From: Deltaproteobacteria bacterium GWC2_55_46
GTDB taxonomy: Bacteria; Desulfobacterota; GWC2-55-46
Assembly (NCBI GenBank): GCA_001595385.3
Contig: LVEI03000001.1
Span: 1,641,501 to 1,705,500 of the forward strand
Reading direction: 5' to 3'
DNA: 64,000 bases
The position numbers and the translations under genes are program-made. Positions 26,751-35,548 of this stretch are shown piece after piece. The notes beneath the pieces were generated by a model that had not been told where the DNA came from, did not search any database, and saw nothing but the letters and a program-made list of their open reading frames with translations. Within the stretch, counting starts at the first letter, position 1. Each line of letters starts with the position of its first letter.

Positions 26751-28911
26751 CAGGCCTGTCCGGGAAGAAGAGCTTAAAAAAAAGGTGCTCGCCTTCATGG
26801 AAGGGGAGGCCCCTGGCCCCCTGACCTTCAGGGAGCTCGTCCATGCCTTCGGTGTCGCGCGTGACGGGAGGGATTCTTTCAGGCGCGCTGTAAAGGCGAT
26901 GGTCGCCGATGGGCTCCTCATAAAGACCAGGGGCGGCAAGTACGGCCTGCCCGCGAAGATGAACCTCGTGAACGGAGAGCTGGTCTGCCACCCTGACGGC
27001 TACGGCTTCGTCGTGCCTGAGGGCCGCAAAGGCAGGGAAGGCGACATCTTCATCAGCAACCGCAGGCTTGCCGGAGCGATGCACGGCGACACCGTTGTCG
27101 CCAGGGTAGACGGTATTAAATCCGGCGGCAGGCGTGAGGGCTCGATAATAAGGATAGTCGCGAGAGCGCGGAAAACCATTGTCGGCAGGTTCGAATTGGG
27201 CAGGGGCTTCGGGGTGGTGATACCCTCTGACCAGAGGTTGATAAACGAGTTCATAATACCGCCGAAAGAGGCCAAAGGCGTAGAGGCTGGAAAGATAGTA
27301 TCGGTGGAGATAACCAGCTGGCCCGCCAGGAACATGGCTGGCACCGGAAGGGTACTGGAAGTGCTCGGCGACCCTGACGACCCGGACGTCGAGGCTGACG
27401 TGATACTCCGTAAATACGGCCTGCCGAACAGGTTCCCGGCCGATGTCATGGCTGAGGTAGGCCCTGTCCCCGCGGTGGTAACCGAGGAAGAGCTCGGCGG
27501 CAGGCTTGACCTGAGGGAACGGACGACCTTCACCATAGACGGCGAGACCGCCAAGGACTTTGACGATGCCGTTTCCATCGAGAAGACCCCCAGGGGGTAC
27601 AGGCTCTGGGTGTCGATAGCCGACGTGGGCTACTATGTGAAGGAAGGCTCGGCGATAGACCGGGAGGCGTACGCGAGGGGCACGAGCGTCTACTTCCCTG
27701 ACAGGGCCATCCCCATGCTCCCCGAGGCGCTCTCCAACGGGATATGTAGCCTTAACCCAAAGGTCGACAGGCTCACCATGACCGCGGAGATAGAGTTTGA
27801 CTCCGCCGGCAATCCAGTAAAGAAAAGGTTCTACGAGAGCGTCATCCGGAGTGTCGAGAGGATGACCTATACGAACGTCAAAAAGCTCATAATGGACGAG
27901 GACCCGGTACTTGCCGGGAGGTACGCACGGATACTCCCTGACCTCAAGCTCATGGCGGAGCTTGCTGGAAAGCTCATGAAGAGGAGGTCGGAGGAGGGCT
28001 CTATCGACTTCGACCTGCCTGAGCCGCAGATAATAATAGATATCGAGGGCAGGGTCGAGGACATCGTAAGGTCAGAGAGGAATATAGCGCACAGGCTCAT
28101 CGAGGAGTTCATGCTCTCGGCCAACAGGGCCGTTGCTGAAGAGTTCTCAAGCCGCGCCCTGCCGTTCATATACAGGATACATGATGAGCCCTCGGAGGAT
28201 TCCATCGCGGACTTCAAGGACTTCGCGGGGAGCTTCGGGCTGCGCTTCGAGTACGACGGCCCGAAGTCCTTCCAGTCGGTGTTAAAGAAGGCCGAGGGCA
28301 GGCCAGAGGAGAAGCTCATAAACCACGTGCTCCTGCGTTCGATGAGGCAGGCGGTCTACTCTGAAGAAAACGTTGGGCACTTCGGGTTGGCCTTCGAGGA
28401 CTATACGCATTTCACCTCGCCCATCAGAAGATACCCCGACCTGGTAGTGCACAGGCTCTTGAAGCTCCTTTTGAAAAAGAGGTATTCACCTGAGGTCCGC
28501 GACACGATGGAAGCGGCCCTGCCGGAGGTGGCCTCCCATACCTCTGCCCGCGAAAGGAAGGCGATGGAGGCGGAAAGGGAGATAGCCGACCTCAAGAAGT
28601 GCCAGTTCATGAAGGACAAGGTCGGAGAGGTCTACGAAGGGTTAATCTCAGGCGTTACGAGCTTCGGATTTTTCGTGGAGCTTAAGGACTACTTTGTCGA
28701 AGGGCTTGTGCACGTCTCCATGCTCTCGGACGATTACTATATATTCGATGAGAAGCGCCATACCCTTACGGGGGAGAGGACGAGAAAGGTCTACAGGCTC
28801 GCCGACGAGGTCAGGGTAAAGGTAAACGGCGTGGACCTGGAAAGACGCAGGGTAGATCTCGCCCTCGATGTCAAAGAGCCGGCGAAGGCGAGGAAAAAGG
28901 GGCGCAGATGA
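26740..28911 (+). CDS. rnr: Ribonuclease R
   Basis: A processive 3'-5' exoribonuclease (723 residues) that can digest structured RNA. Domains in order: N-terminal winged helix (1-70), two cold-shock OB folds (about 75-215), the RNB catalytic domain with the acidic site DFDDAVSIEK, the IADVGYYV strand and FTSPIRRYPDLVVHRLL, and a C-terminal S1 domain (GEVYEGLISGVTSFGFFVEL), ending in a short basic tail. It overlaps ubiB by 4 bases. Confidence 0.97.
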   Translation: MSPDRPVREEELKKKVLAFMEGEAPGPLTFRELVHAFGVARDGRDSFRRAVKAMVADGLLIKTRGGKYGLPAKMNLVNGELVCHPDGYGFVVPEGRKGREGDIFISNRRLAGAMHGDTVVARVDGIKSGGRREGSIIRIVARARKTIVGRFELGRGFGVVIPSDQRLINEFIIPPKEAKGVEAGKIVSVEITSWPARNMAGTGRVLEVLGDPDDPDVEADVILRKYGLPNRFPADVMAEVGPVPAVVTEEELGGRLDLRERTTFTIDGETAKDFDDAVSIEKTPRGYRLWVSIADVGYYVKEGSAIDREAYARGTSVYFPDRAIPMLPEALSNGICSLNPKVDRLTMTAEIEFDSAGNPVKKRFYESVIRSVERMTYTNVKKLIMDEDPVLAGRYARILPDLKLMAELAGKLMKRRSEEGSIDFDLPEPQIIIDIEGRVEDIVRSERNIAHRLIEEFMLSANRAVAEEFSSRALPFIYRIHDEPSEDSIADFKDFAGSFGLRFEYDGPKSFQSVLKKAEGRPEEKLINHVLLRSMRQAVYSEENVGHFGLAFEDYTHFTSPIRRYPDLVVHRLLKLLLKKRYSPEVRDTMEAALPEVASHTSARERKAMEAEREIADLKKCQFMKDKVGEVYEGLISGVTSFGFFVELKDYFVEGLVHVSMLSDDYYIFDEKRHTLTGERTRKVYRLADEVRVKVNGVDLERRRVDLALDVKEPAKARKKGRR

Positions 28912-30593
28912 ACCCGTTAAGGTTCCATACGGCCTATAAGAGCGCAGGGAGGCTCAAAGAGATCGCCGCGGTGCTGGTGCGCCACGGCTTTTTCCCTCTG
29001 ATGGAAAGGCTCCATCTGACAAGGCTCTTATCCTTTTCCCTGAAGCTTGCAGGCCGGAGGATCACGAAGGAGAGGGAGGAGCTTACCCAGCCTGTGAGGA
29101 CGAGGCTCGCGATGGAAGCGCTCGGGCCGACCTTCATCAAGTTCGGCCAGATACTCTCGACCAGGCCCGACGTCGTGCCTCACGAGTATATAATAGAGTT
29201 CCTCAAGCTCCAGGACTCGGTAGCCCCGTTCCCCTTCAGCGAGGCCAGGAAGGTCATAGAGGCGGAGTTCGCCTGCCCGGCATCTGACATCTTCTCTTCC
29301 ATAGAAGAGACGCCCATAGCCGCCGCCTCGATAGCGCAGGTGCACAGGGCCGTCACAACCGGCGGGGAAGAGGTCGTCATAAAGGTCCAGAGGCCCGGCA
29401 TAGAGGCGACCATCGATACCGACATAGCCATCCTGAGATACCTTGCCAGGCTGGTCTTCAAGCATATGCCGGAGAGCAGGCTCTACGACCCGGAGGGGAT
29501 GGTAGAGGAGTTCTCGCGCGTCATAAAAAAGGAGATGGACTTTACCCTTGAAGCGAGCTACACCGAGAAGTTCAGGGAGAACTTCTCAAGCGACAGCAGG
29601 GTCAAGGTGCCAAAGGTCTACTGGGAGCGCACGGGCAGGAACGTCCTTACGATGGAGCGCGTCCACGGGATAAAGGTAGACAACACGGGCAGGCTCAGGG
29701 AAGAGGGGATAGACACCGCCGCGATAGCCCACCTTGTGGCGGATATCTTCTTCAAGCAGGTATTCGAGTTCGGCCTCTTCCACGGAGACCTCCACTCCGG
29801 CAATGTCTTCGTGGTCTCTGAGGCGCAGATAGCGCTGGTCGATTTCGGCATCGTCGGCAGGATAGATGACGCCATGAAGCATGACCTCGCGGATATCCTC
29901 ATAACCTTCGTGCAACAGGACTTCGAGGGGATGATAAAGGTCTACCAGAGGATGGGAATACTTCCCGAGAAGATAGACAGGGCCGCCTTTGAAAGCGAGT
30001 ACCATGACATAATCATCCACTACTTCGGCAGGCCGTTGAAATACGTCAAGATAGGCGAGCTCCTTCTCGATTACATAAGGCTCGCCGCCCGGCATAATAT
30101 AAGGCTTCCGAGGGAGCTTCTCCTTTTTGATAAATGCCTCATCGAGCTCGAAGGGCTCGCAAGGGTCCTCTACCCGGAGGTCAATATCCTTGATGAGAGC
30201 GAGCCTTACGCAAGGAAGCTTTACGTGCAGAGGCTCAAGCCAGGGGCTTTGATGGGGCGCGCCCTTTCGGCCGCGGAGGACTATAAGGACCTCGTGATGG
30301 ATTTCCCTTCCCAGGCCGACCGCATAATGAAGAAGGTGCTCGACGACAGGCTCCGGATCGAGTTCCTGCACAGGGGGCTCGAGGACTTCATGGGCGAGAT
30401 GGACAGGTCGTCGAACAGGCTCACCTTCGCCGTCATCATCGCGGCCTTGATAATAGGCTCATCCATGGTAATAGCGGCTGAGGCGGCCCCAAGGATATTC
30501 GGCCTTCCCGTGCTTGGCCTCCTGGGCTTCATAATAGCCTCGGTCCTCGGCTTCTGGCTCGTGGTGCAGATATTGAGGTCTGGGAAGTTTTGA
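28908..30593 (+). CDS. ubiB: UbiB/AarF (ABC1) kinase-like protein
   Basis: A 561-residue atypical kinase-fold ATPase needed for ubiquinone or related isoprenoid lipid metabolism. Visible are the KxGQ motif in FIKFGQILSTRPDVVP, the Ala-rich nucleotide loop AAASIAQVH, VIKVQRPGI, HGDLHSGNVF, VDFGIVGR, and two C-terminal membrane segments (about 505-525 and 535-555). No ubiquinone genes are near and the partner quinone is not known. It overlaps rnr by 4 bases; ribF follows after 30. Confidence 0.93.
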   Translation: MNPLRFHTAYKSAGRLKEIAAVLVRHGFFPLMERLHLTRLLSFSLKLAGRRITKEREELTQPVRTRLAMEALGPTFIKFGQILSTRPDVVPHEYIIEFLKLQDSVAPFPFSEARKVIEAEFACPASDIFSSIEETPIAAASIAQVHRAVTTGGEEVVIKVQRPGIEATIDTDIAILRYLARLVFKHMPESRLYDPEGMVEEFSRVIKKEMDFTLEASYTEKFRENFSSDSRVKVPKVYWERTGRNVLTMERVHGIKVDNTGRLREEGIDTAAIAHLVADIFFKQVFEFGLFHGDLHSGNVFVVSEAQIALVDFGIVGRIDDAMKHDLADILITFVQQDFEGMIKVYQRMGILPEKIDRAAFESEYHDIIIHYFGRPLKYVKIGELLLDYIRLAARHNIRLPRELLLFDKCLIELEGLARVLYPEVNILDESEPYARKLYVQRLKPGALMGRALSAAEDYKDLVMDFPSQADRIMKKVLDDRLRIEFLHRGLEDFMGEMDRSSNRLTFAVIIAALIIGSSMVIAAEAAPRIFGLPVLGLLGFIIASVLGFWLVVQILRSGKF

Positions 30594-30623
30594 GGGGACG
30601 ACCCTTTTAATCTTTGCGTCTGG

Positions 30624-31559
30624 ATGGGTATGCGTATCTTTCGTGACCCGGGCAAACTCGGGAAGATCAAGAAGAAGACCGTCGTTACCCTTGGCAACTT
30701 CGACGGCGTGCACCTTGGGCACAGGAAGATAATCGGCAAGGTGAGGGAGAGGGCCGGGAGGCTCGGTTGCCTCTCTGCCGTATATACCTTCGAGCCGCAC
30801 CCCCTCAAGGTAGTCGCGCCTCTTAGAAGCCCGCCCCTTATAATAGATACCGCGAAAAAGGCGGAGCTGGTGGGGGCGCTCGGCATCGATTATATGGTCA
30901 TCGCCAGGTTCACGAAGGAGTTTGCCTCAAAGCACCCCAGGGAATTTGTCGAGGAGGAGATAAAGCCGCTCGGCGCGGTAGAGGTCTGGGTCGGCCATGA
31001 CTTCTCCTTCGGCAGGGGCAAGGCCGGGACCGTCGACTATTTAAAGAAGCTCGGAAGCGAGCTGGGCTTCAGCGTCCACGTCATATCCGCCTACATGCTG
31101 GGCGGCGAGGTCGTCAGCTCTTCCCGCATACGCCGTCTTGTAAGCGAGGGCAAGGTCGGAGAAGCGGCAAGGCTCCTCGGCTGCCCGTTTTCGATAAAAG
31201 GCAGGGTGGTGAGGGGAAAGGCGATAGGAAAGGAGATAGGCTTTCCTACGGCGAACCTTTTTGTGGAAAGCGAGCTCGTTCCAGCTGGCGGGGTCTACGC
31301 CGCCTTCGCCACCGTTGGCGGCAGGAGGCTCAAGGCGGTCCTCAACATAGGCACGGCCCCTACATTCGGCGGCAAGAAGAGGTGTGTAGAGGTACACATA
31401 CTCGGGTTCAGGGACGATATATATGGTAAAAAGGTCGAGGTGGAGTTCATAAGAAGGCTCAGGGGCGAGCGCGCCTTCGCGTCAAGGGAGGCCCTCGTTC
31501 GACAGATAAGGAAAGACGCCGCCAGGGGCGAAAGAATACTTTCAAGGACCGTTAAATGA
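30624..31559 (+). CDS. ribF: Bifunctional riboflavin kinase / FAD synthetase RibF
   Basis: RibF phosphorylates riboflavin to FMN and adenylylates it to FAD. Of 311 residues, the N-terminal half is the nucleotidyltransferase (TLGNFDGVHLGHRKII; GHDFSFGRGKAGT; SSSRIRRLVSEGK) and the C-terminal part is the kinase (GKAIGKEIGFPTANL; GVYAAFATVGG; VEVHILGF). ATGA overlaps the aroE start. Confidence 0.97.
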   Translation: MGMRIFRDPGKLGKIKKKTVVTLGNFDGVHLGHRKIIGKVRERAGRLGCLSAVYTFEPHPLKVVAPLRSPPLIIDTAKKAELVGALGIDYMVIARFTKEFASKHPREFVEEEIKPLGAVEVWVGHDFSFGRGKAGTVDYLKKLGSELGFSVHVISAYMLGGEVVSSSRIRRLVSEGKVGEAARLLGCPFSIKGRVVRGKAIGKEIGFPTANLFVESELVPAGGVYAAFATVGGRRLKAVLNIGTAPTFGGKKRCVEVHILGFRDDIYGKKVEVEFIRRLRGERAFASREALVRQIRKDAARGERILSRTVK

Positions 31560-32428
31560 GGATAAATGGAAAGACACTTGTAGCGGGCATCTTCGGGGAC
31601 CCGATAACGCATACGCTCTCCCCGGCCATGCACAACGCCGCCTTCAAGGCCGTGGGCCTTAACGCGGTCTTTGTCCCCTTCCATGTGAAGGCAGGGCAGG
31701 ACAAAGAGCTCAAGGCAGCGGTAGAGGGGATAAGGGCCATGAACCTCCTTGGGGTGAACATAACCATCCCCCACAAGGAGAAGGTCATGAAGTACCTTGA
31801 TGAGATAGACCCCTTCGCGATGGACCTTGGCGCGGTCAACACGGTCGTGAACAGGGGCGGCAGGCTCGTCGGTTATAATACGGACGGGGCCGGGTATCTC
31901 CTTAGCCTTAGAGACGAGACAGGCTTCAGGCCTGCCAGAAAAAAGATTATCATAATAGGCGCCGGCGGGGCGGCAAGGAGCATATTATATTCGATGCTGG
32001 GCATGAAGCCGTCGACTGTTGTGCTCGTCAACAGGACCGTAAAGAGGGCGGACTCTCTGGCTAAGGCCTTCGCCCAAAAGTTCTCTCTCACCGATATAAA
32101 GGCTGTCGTACTTCAAAGGGCGGCGCTCATCGAGCACTTCGCCTACGCAGACCTCGTCGTCAATACGACCTCCATGGGGATGATGGGCAAGGGCGCTCTC
32201 GATCTGCCCCTGGAGGCCCTTCCGCCAAAGGCGATTGTATCGGATATTGTATACAGGCCCCTTCGGACAGACCTTTTGAAAGGGGCGGAGAGAAGGGGCC
32301 TTAAGACCCACGAGGGGCTCGGCATGCTCGTCCGCCAGGGGGCGATAGGCTTTGAGTTGTGGACCGGGAAAAAGGCCCCGGTGGCCGTTATGGAGGAGGC
32401 CGCGAAGAAGGCGCTCAGGCAAAGATGA
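31556..32428 (+). CDS. aroE: Shikimate dehydrogenase AroE
   Basis: AroE reduces 3-dehydroshikimate with NADPH in aromatic amino acid synthesis. 290 residues show GDPITHTLSPAMHNAAF, the catalytic lysine in NVTIPHKEKVM, NTDGAGYL, the Rossmann GAGGAARSI, and NTTSMGMMG. It overlaps its neighbours by 4 bases on both sides. Confidence 0.97.
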   Translation: MRINGKTLVAGIFGDPITHTLSPAMHNAAFKAVGLNAVFVPFHVKAGQDKELKAAVEGIRAMNLLGVNITIPHKEKVMKYLDEIDPFAMDLGAVNTVVNRGGRLVGYNTDGAGYLLSLRDETGFRPARKKIIIIGAGGAARSILYSMLGMKPSTVVLVNRTVKRADSLAKAFAQKFSLTDIKAVVLQRAALIEHFAYADLVVNTTSMGMMGKGALDLPLEALPPKAIVSDIVYRPLRTDLLKGAERRGLKTHEGLGMLVRQGAIGFELWTGKKAPVAVMEEAAKKALRQR

Positions 32429-33135
32429 AGACGGTATTCATAGCCGACGGGCATTTGAAGGGTTCGCTCGACCCCAACCAGAAAAGTCTTGTAAGGTTCC
32501 TCGATTCCCTCAGGGCCGACACCCTCGTGGTGCTCGGCGACCTCTTCGATTTCTGGACAGGCTCCAATAGCGTTGCCGCGAAAGAATACAGGCCGGTCCT
32601 CGAAGCGTTCATGCGCCTCAAGCGGCGGGGGGTCAAGATAATATACTGCGAGGGCAACCACGACTTCTCGATGGGCCCGTTCTTCAAAAACGACCTGGCG
32701 GCATCTATTCTGCCTGAGATCTCCGAGATCGATATCGACGGGAAGAGGTTCCTCCTGGGCCATGGGGATACAGTTGCGATGACTAAAGGGTACAGGCTGT
32801 GGAGGTGGTACCTTAGAAGCCCGTTTTTTAAAGTAACGGCAGCCTTGGCGACCCCCAGGGGGGTCTGGACCATAGCGACTAAACTTTCAAAGAAGAGCAG
32901 GCGAAGGGGCGCTCCGTACCCGGCAAAGAACCATATCGAGGAAAGGCTCAGGGACTTCGCCAGAGATAAGCTTTCAGAAGGGCTCGACGCGGTGCTCTTC
33001 GGCCACTCCCATGCGGCCGGGGTGCACAGGGAGGCAAAGGGCGTTTACGCGAACCCCGGGAGCTGGGCGGCAGATCACACCTGTCTCGTCTATGAGGACG
33101 GAAGCTTTAGCGTAATCGAATGGAAGGAAGGGTAG
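32425..33135 (+). CDS. LpxH-like metallophosphoesterase
   Basis: A 236-residue calcineurin-like phosphoesterase of the UDP-2,3-diacylglucosamine hydrolase group, the lipid A step that releases UMP. Metal motifs in order: FIADGHLKG (D-x-H), LGDLFDFW, EGNHDF, LGHGD and FGHSHAA. The first motif has Gly-His where classic LpxH has Leu-His, so assignment to LpxH itself, rather than to a sister subfamily such as LpxH2, is tentative. ATG 32425 overlaps the aroE stop; an in-frame start 66 bases upstream lies within aroE and is not supported. Confidence 0.8.
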   Translation: MKTVFIADGHLKGSLDPNQKSLVRFLDSLRADTLVVLGDLFDFWTGSNSVAAKEYRPVLEAFMRLKRRGVKIIYCEGNHDFSMGPFFKNDLAASILPEISEIDIDGKRFLLGHGDTVAMTKGYRLWRWYLRSPFFKVTAALATPRGVWTIATKLSKKSRRRGAPYPAKNHIEERLRDFARDKLSEGLDAVLFGHSHAAGVHREAKGVYANPGSWAADHTCLVYEDGSFSVIEWKEG

Positions 33136-33138
33136 GAT

Positions 33139-33360
33139 ATGGAGATACCCTGTCATCTGCTTACGGATAGCGCCCTGGAAGGGCTCATAGAGGAGTACGT
33201 TACAAGGGAAGGGACCGACTACGGCCAGAGCGCCCATACGCTTGAGGCAAAGGCAAAACAGGTGCGGCGGCAGCTTGAGGCGGGCCTTGCAGTGATAGTC
33301 TATGACGAGACTGAGATGACCTGCAATATCGTGCCCGGGGAGAGCCTGAAGAATAAATAG
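33139..33360 (+). CDS. YheU-family (UPF0270) protein
   Basis: A 73-residue protein starting MEIPCHLLTDSALEGLIEEYV with REGTDYG, then ATLEAKAKQV-type helix and AVIVYDETEMTCNIVP. This matches E. coli YheU closely in layout ([27 protein letters not shown]-like). Function unknown. It is 3 bases after the phosphoesterase and converges on the RDD gene. Confidence 0.88.
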   Translation: MEIPCHLLTDSALEGLIEEYVTREGTDYGQSAHTLEAKAKQVRRQLEAGLAVIVYDETEMTCNIVPGESLKNK

Positions 33361-33371
33361 ACTGCCAGCTG

Positions 33372-33836
33372 CTACTCGCGCCCTATTACAACCGTCTCAG
33401 CCAGCCTGTCGCCGAACCTCGCCCCCCGCTCATCCGTGTAGATAAGGAGCATCTCAAAGCCTATGACCGCCAGGGTCGCCGCGAGGAAGAGGACTTTCCC
33501 GAGGTATGGTATCCAGCTTACGATATACCAGACTATTATGAGGATGGCAAACGGGGAGTTCCTGATGATAGACCTCTTGAAGTCGCACGGCTCTCTGGTA
33601 TCCATGGCCACGGCCCTGATGCCTACGATCCTTTTCCCGATGCTCTGCCCGCCCATGAGGCCGTCGGAGATGAGTATGTAGGTTATCCCGGCCAAAGGAC
33701 CGATGATGGCAGGGAAGACAAAGAACGCGCCCATGACGAGGAAGTCGATGAACTTGGCCAGAAAGCGCTCGAGGACGTCAGCCTTTGGGAAGGGCTCTGC
33801 GTTGGCCCCTATGTTGTTGGTATATTCCTCAGCCAT
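33372..33836 (-). CDS. RDD-family membrane protein
   Basis: A 154-residue protein with about three membrane segments. RDD hallmarks are VLERFLAKFIDFLVMG (Arg and Asp in the first helix) and GGQSIGKRIVGIRAV, and the end RFGDRLAETVVI carries another conserved Asp. Role unknown; some RDD proteins help ion export. The start at 33836 (MAEEYTNN...) is chosen because the upstream in-frame extension crosses a repeat and has no plausible protein character. Confidence 0.85.
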   Translation of the reverse strand: MAEEYTNNIGANAEPFPKADVLERFLAKFIDFLVMGAFFVFPAIIGPLAGITYILISDGLMGGQSIGKRIVGIRAVAMDTREPCDFKRSIIRNSPFAILIIVWYIVSWIPYLGKVLFLAATLAVIGFEMLLIYTDERGARFGDRLAETVVIGRE

Positions 33837-33854
33837 GCGTGTCGCCTTTATGCT

Positions 33855-33921
33855 GTCATTGCGAGCGGAGCTAAACAATCTCCAAGTGCCTGATGGCTTC
33901 GGCTCACACACTCGCAATGAC
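33855..33921. repeat. Palindromic GTCATTGCGAG element
   Basis: GTCATTGCGAG (33855-33865) and CTCGCAATGAC (33911-33921) are perfect inverted ends of a 67-bp element that also holds AACAATCTCC. Elements with GTCATTGCGAG...CTCGCAATGAC ends occur between genes in many anaerobes and are thought to be non-autonomous mobile repeats. The interior here is degenerate. Confidence 0.75.
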
Positions 33922-33964
33922 GAATCAACAAAACCAGAGATTCCCTGATCTTTAGAGGACGCCT

Positions 33965-34147
33965 TTAGCCATCCTCCGGCTCGTCGCGCGTGAAGAGCAG
34001 GAAGGCCATGGAGGGGCGTTTTGAGGCGTCCCTCATGGTGAAATGGATGTTCTCGATCCGCCATCCCTCTGGTGTAGCCGAGTTTAGCGTCTTTTCGATA
34101 GTCTCGTCCGTTACGGTAGAGAGCTCTATTACCTTGTACTTAAGCAT
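33965..34147 (-). CDS. Small DUF4177-like protein
   Basis: A 60-residue ORF, MLKYKVIELSTVTDETIEKTLN..., then GWRIENIHFTM and SMAFLLFTR. The strand-helix-strand layout with an early KYKVIEL and a GW pair recalls the DUF4177 family of small unknown proteins. The ribosome site is weak (GGAAAA about 12 bases off). Codon use matches neighbours, so it is probably a real gene. Confidence 0.6.
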   Translation of the reverse strand: MLKYKVIELSTVTDETIEKTLNSATPEGWRIENIHFTMRDASKRPSMAFLLFTRDEPEDG

Positions 34148-34248
34148 ATTATAGCCGATTTTCCTCTGCTTCGCCCCGTCGAGGCCCGCGATGGAGGGCT
34201 CTTTTAAGCCAGACCGCTTTATAGATTAAAACGCGCCATCTTTCAACC

Positions 34249-34282
34249 CAAAAAAAAGCGGGACGGAATCTTCCGCCCCGCT
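34249..34282 (-). terminator. Terminator of the tetrapyrrole cluster
   Basis: Minus strand: AGCGGG-G-CGGAA pairs with TTCCG-T-CCCGCT (34257-34282; one G-T pair) and is followed by eight Ts (plus A-run 34249-34257). It lies 19 bases after the ahbD-like stop. Confidence 0.93.
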
Positions 34283-34301
34283 GTAAGGACAATCGTTATT
34301 T

Positions 34302-35519
34302 TTACCTGTGGACCTTTACCTGTCCCGCCTCAGTCGCCTTTTTCTCGTCCCTCGCCTTTTTAGCGGCATCGGTCGGCTGATAGGTGCAGAACGGCTCTTC
34401 GTCCATGTAGTCGCCGGTGAAGGCGAAGGCCCTTGCCCTGCACCCGCCGCAGACCTTCCTGAACTCGCAGTAGCCGCATCTGCCGTTATAGTCGTCCCAG
34501 CTTCTCATCTGCTGGAAGACCTTGGAGGTGTCCCATATGGTGTGGAAGGGCTCTTTCCTTATGTCCCCGCACTCCACGTCAAGGAAGCCGCATATCTGCA
34601 CCTTCCCTGTGTTAGAGACGAAGGCGAAGGACTGCCCGCCCATGCACCCCTTGCTCATGGCGTCGAGGCCGTGGGTCTCAGGGGTGACGGTTATCCCCTT
34701 TTCGCGCTCCTTCTGCCTGAATATCCTGTAGTAGTGGGGGGCGCAGGTCGGCTTGAACTGAAGCGGCACCTTGTCCCTCATCTCGTGGAACCACGAGAGC
34801 GATTTTTCGTACTCCTCAGGCGTTATCTCCTGGTCCTTCAAGGCCGCGCCCCTTCCGGTCGGCACAAGGAGGAACGGATGGTGGGCCACAGCGCCGAGCG
34901 ATATCACAAGCTCGAGTATCCTGGGAAGTTCGTGGAGGTTATGCTTTGTTATGGTGGTGTTGACCTGGAACGGGAGGCCGACCTTCTTTACGCTTTCGAT
35001 AGCGGTCATGACGCTGGCGAAGGCGCCCTGGACGCGCCTGAAGTTGTCGTGGCTTTCCGCGGTGGCCCCGTCTATCGAGAAGCTCACGCGCTGTATGCCT
35101 GAATCTATCATCTTCCTGACGGTCTCCTCTGTTACGAGGAAGCCGCAGGGCGCCATGACCATCCTGAGCCCCAATTTGGTGCCGTGCTTCGCGATATCCC
35201 AGATATCGTCACGGAGCATCGGCTCGCCGCCGGTCATTATCATTATCGGGTTTGAGAAGGAGGCCACGTCTTCAAGGAGGTTGAAGCACTCCTCGGTCGT
35301 GAGCTCGTTGGGGTATGGGCCGAACCTGGCCGCCGCCCTGCAGTGTATGCAGTCGAGGTTGCAGGACCTTGTAAGCTCCCACGCGATGAGCTTGGGGAGC
35401 CACTTCCTCCCGCCGCTCTTGTCTACCCCTCCCGGTCCGCCGGGGTGTCCATGTCCGTGACCGTGCCCCTTCATCCCGGGGACCTCGTGTGGATGGCCTT
35501 TTGGCATGCTGCCGTGCAT
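34302..35519 (-). CDS. ahbD: Radical SAM heme synthase of the Ahb pathway (AhbD-like)
   Basis: A 405-residue radical SAM/SPASM protein at the end of a tetrapyrrole operon. After a His/Gly-rich tail (2-30, HGHGHGHPGGPGG) come the cluster site TRSCNLDCIHC (CX3CX2C), the TGGEPML strand and SFSIDGATAESH. The C-terminal auxiliary cluster region is CGYCEFRKVCGGCRARA...EPFC. In the siroheme route AhbD decarboxylates Fe-coproporphyrin III to heme b, and AhbC, a close relative, removes acetate side chains from didecarboxysiroheme. I favour AhbD by motif flavour (ELTRSCNLDCIHCRA) but cannot exclude AhbC. ahbA/B are not in the window. Confidence 0.8.
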   Translation of the reverse strand: MHGSMPKGHPHEVPGMKGHGHGHGHPGGPGGVDKSGGRKWLPKLIAWELTRSCNLDCIHCRAAARFGPYPNELTTEECFNLLEDVASFSNPIMIMTGGEPMLRDDIWDIAKHGTKLGLRMVMAPCGFLVTEETVRKMIDSGIQRVSFSIDGATAESHDNFRRVQGAFASVMTAIESVKKVGLPFQVNTTITKHNLHELPRILELVISLGAVAHHPFLLVPTGRGAALKDQEITPEEYEKSLSWFHEMRDKVPLQFKPTCAPHYYRIFRQKEREKGITVTPETHGLDAMSKGCMGGQSFAFVSNTGKVQICGFLDVECGDIRKEPFHTIWDTSKVFQQMRSWDDYNGRCGYCEFRKVCGGCRARAFAFTGDYMDEEPFCTYQPTDAAKKARDEKKATEAGQVKVHR

Positions 35520-35548
35520 AAAGAGTCTCCTTTGTAGACTTCTTTGTC

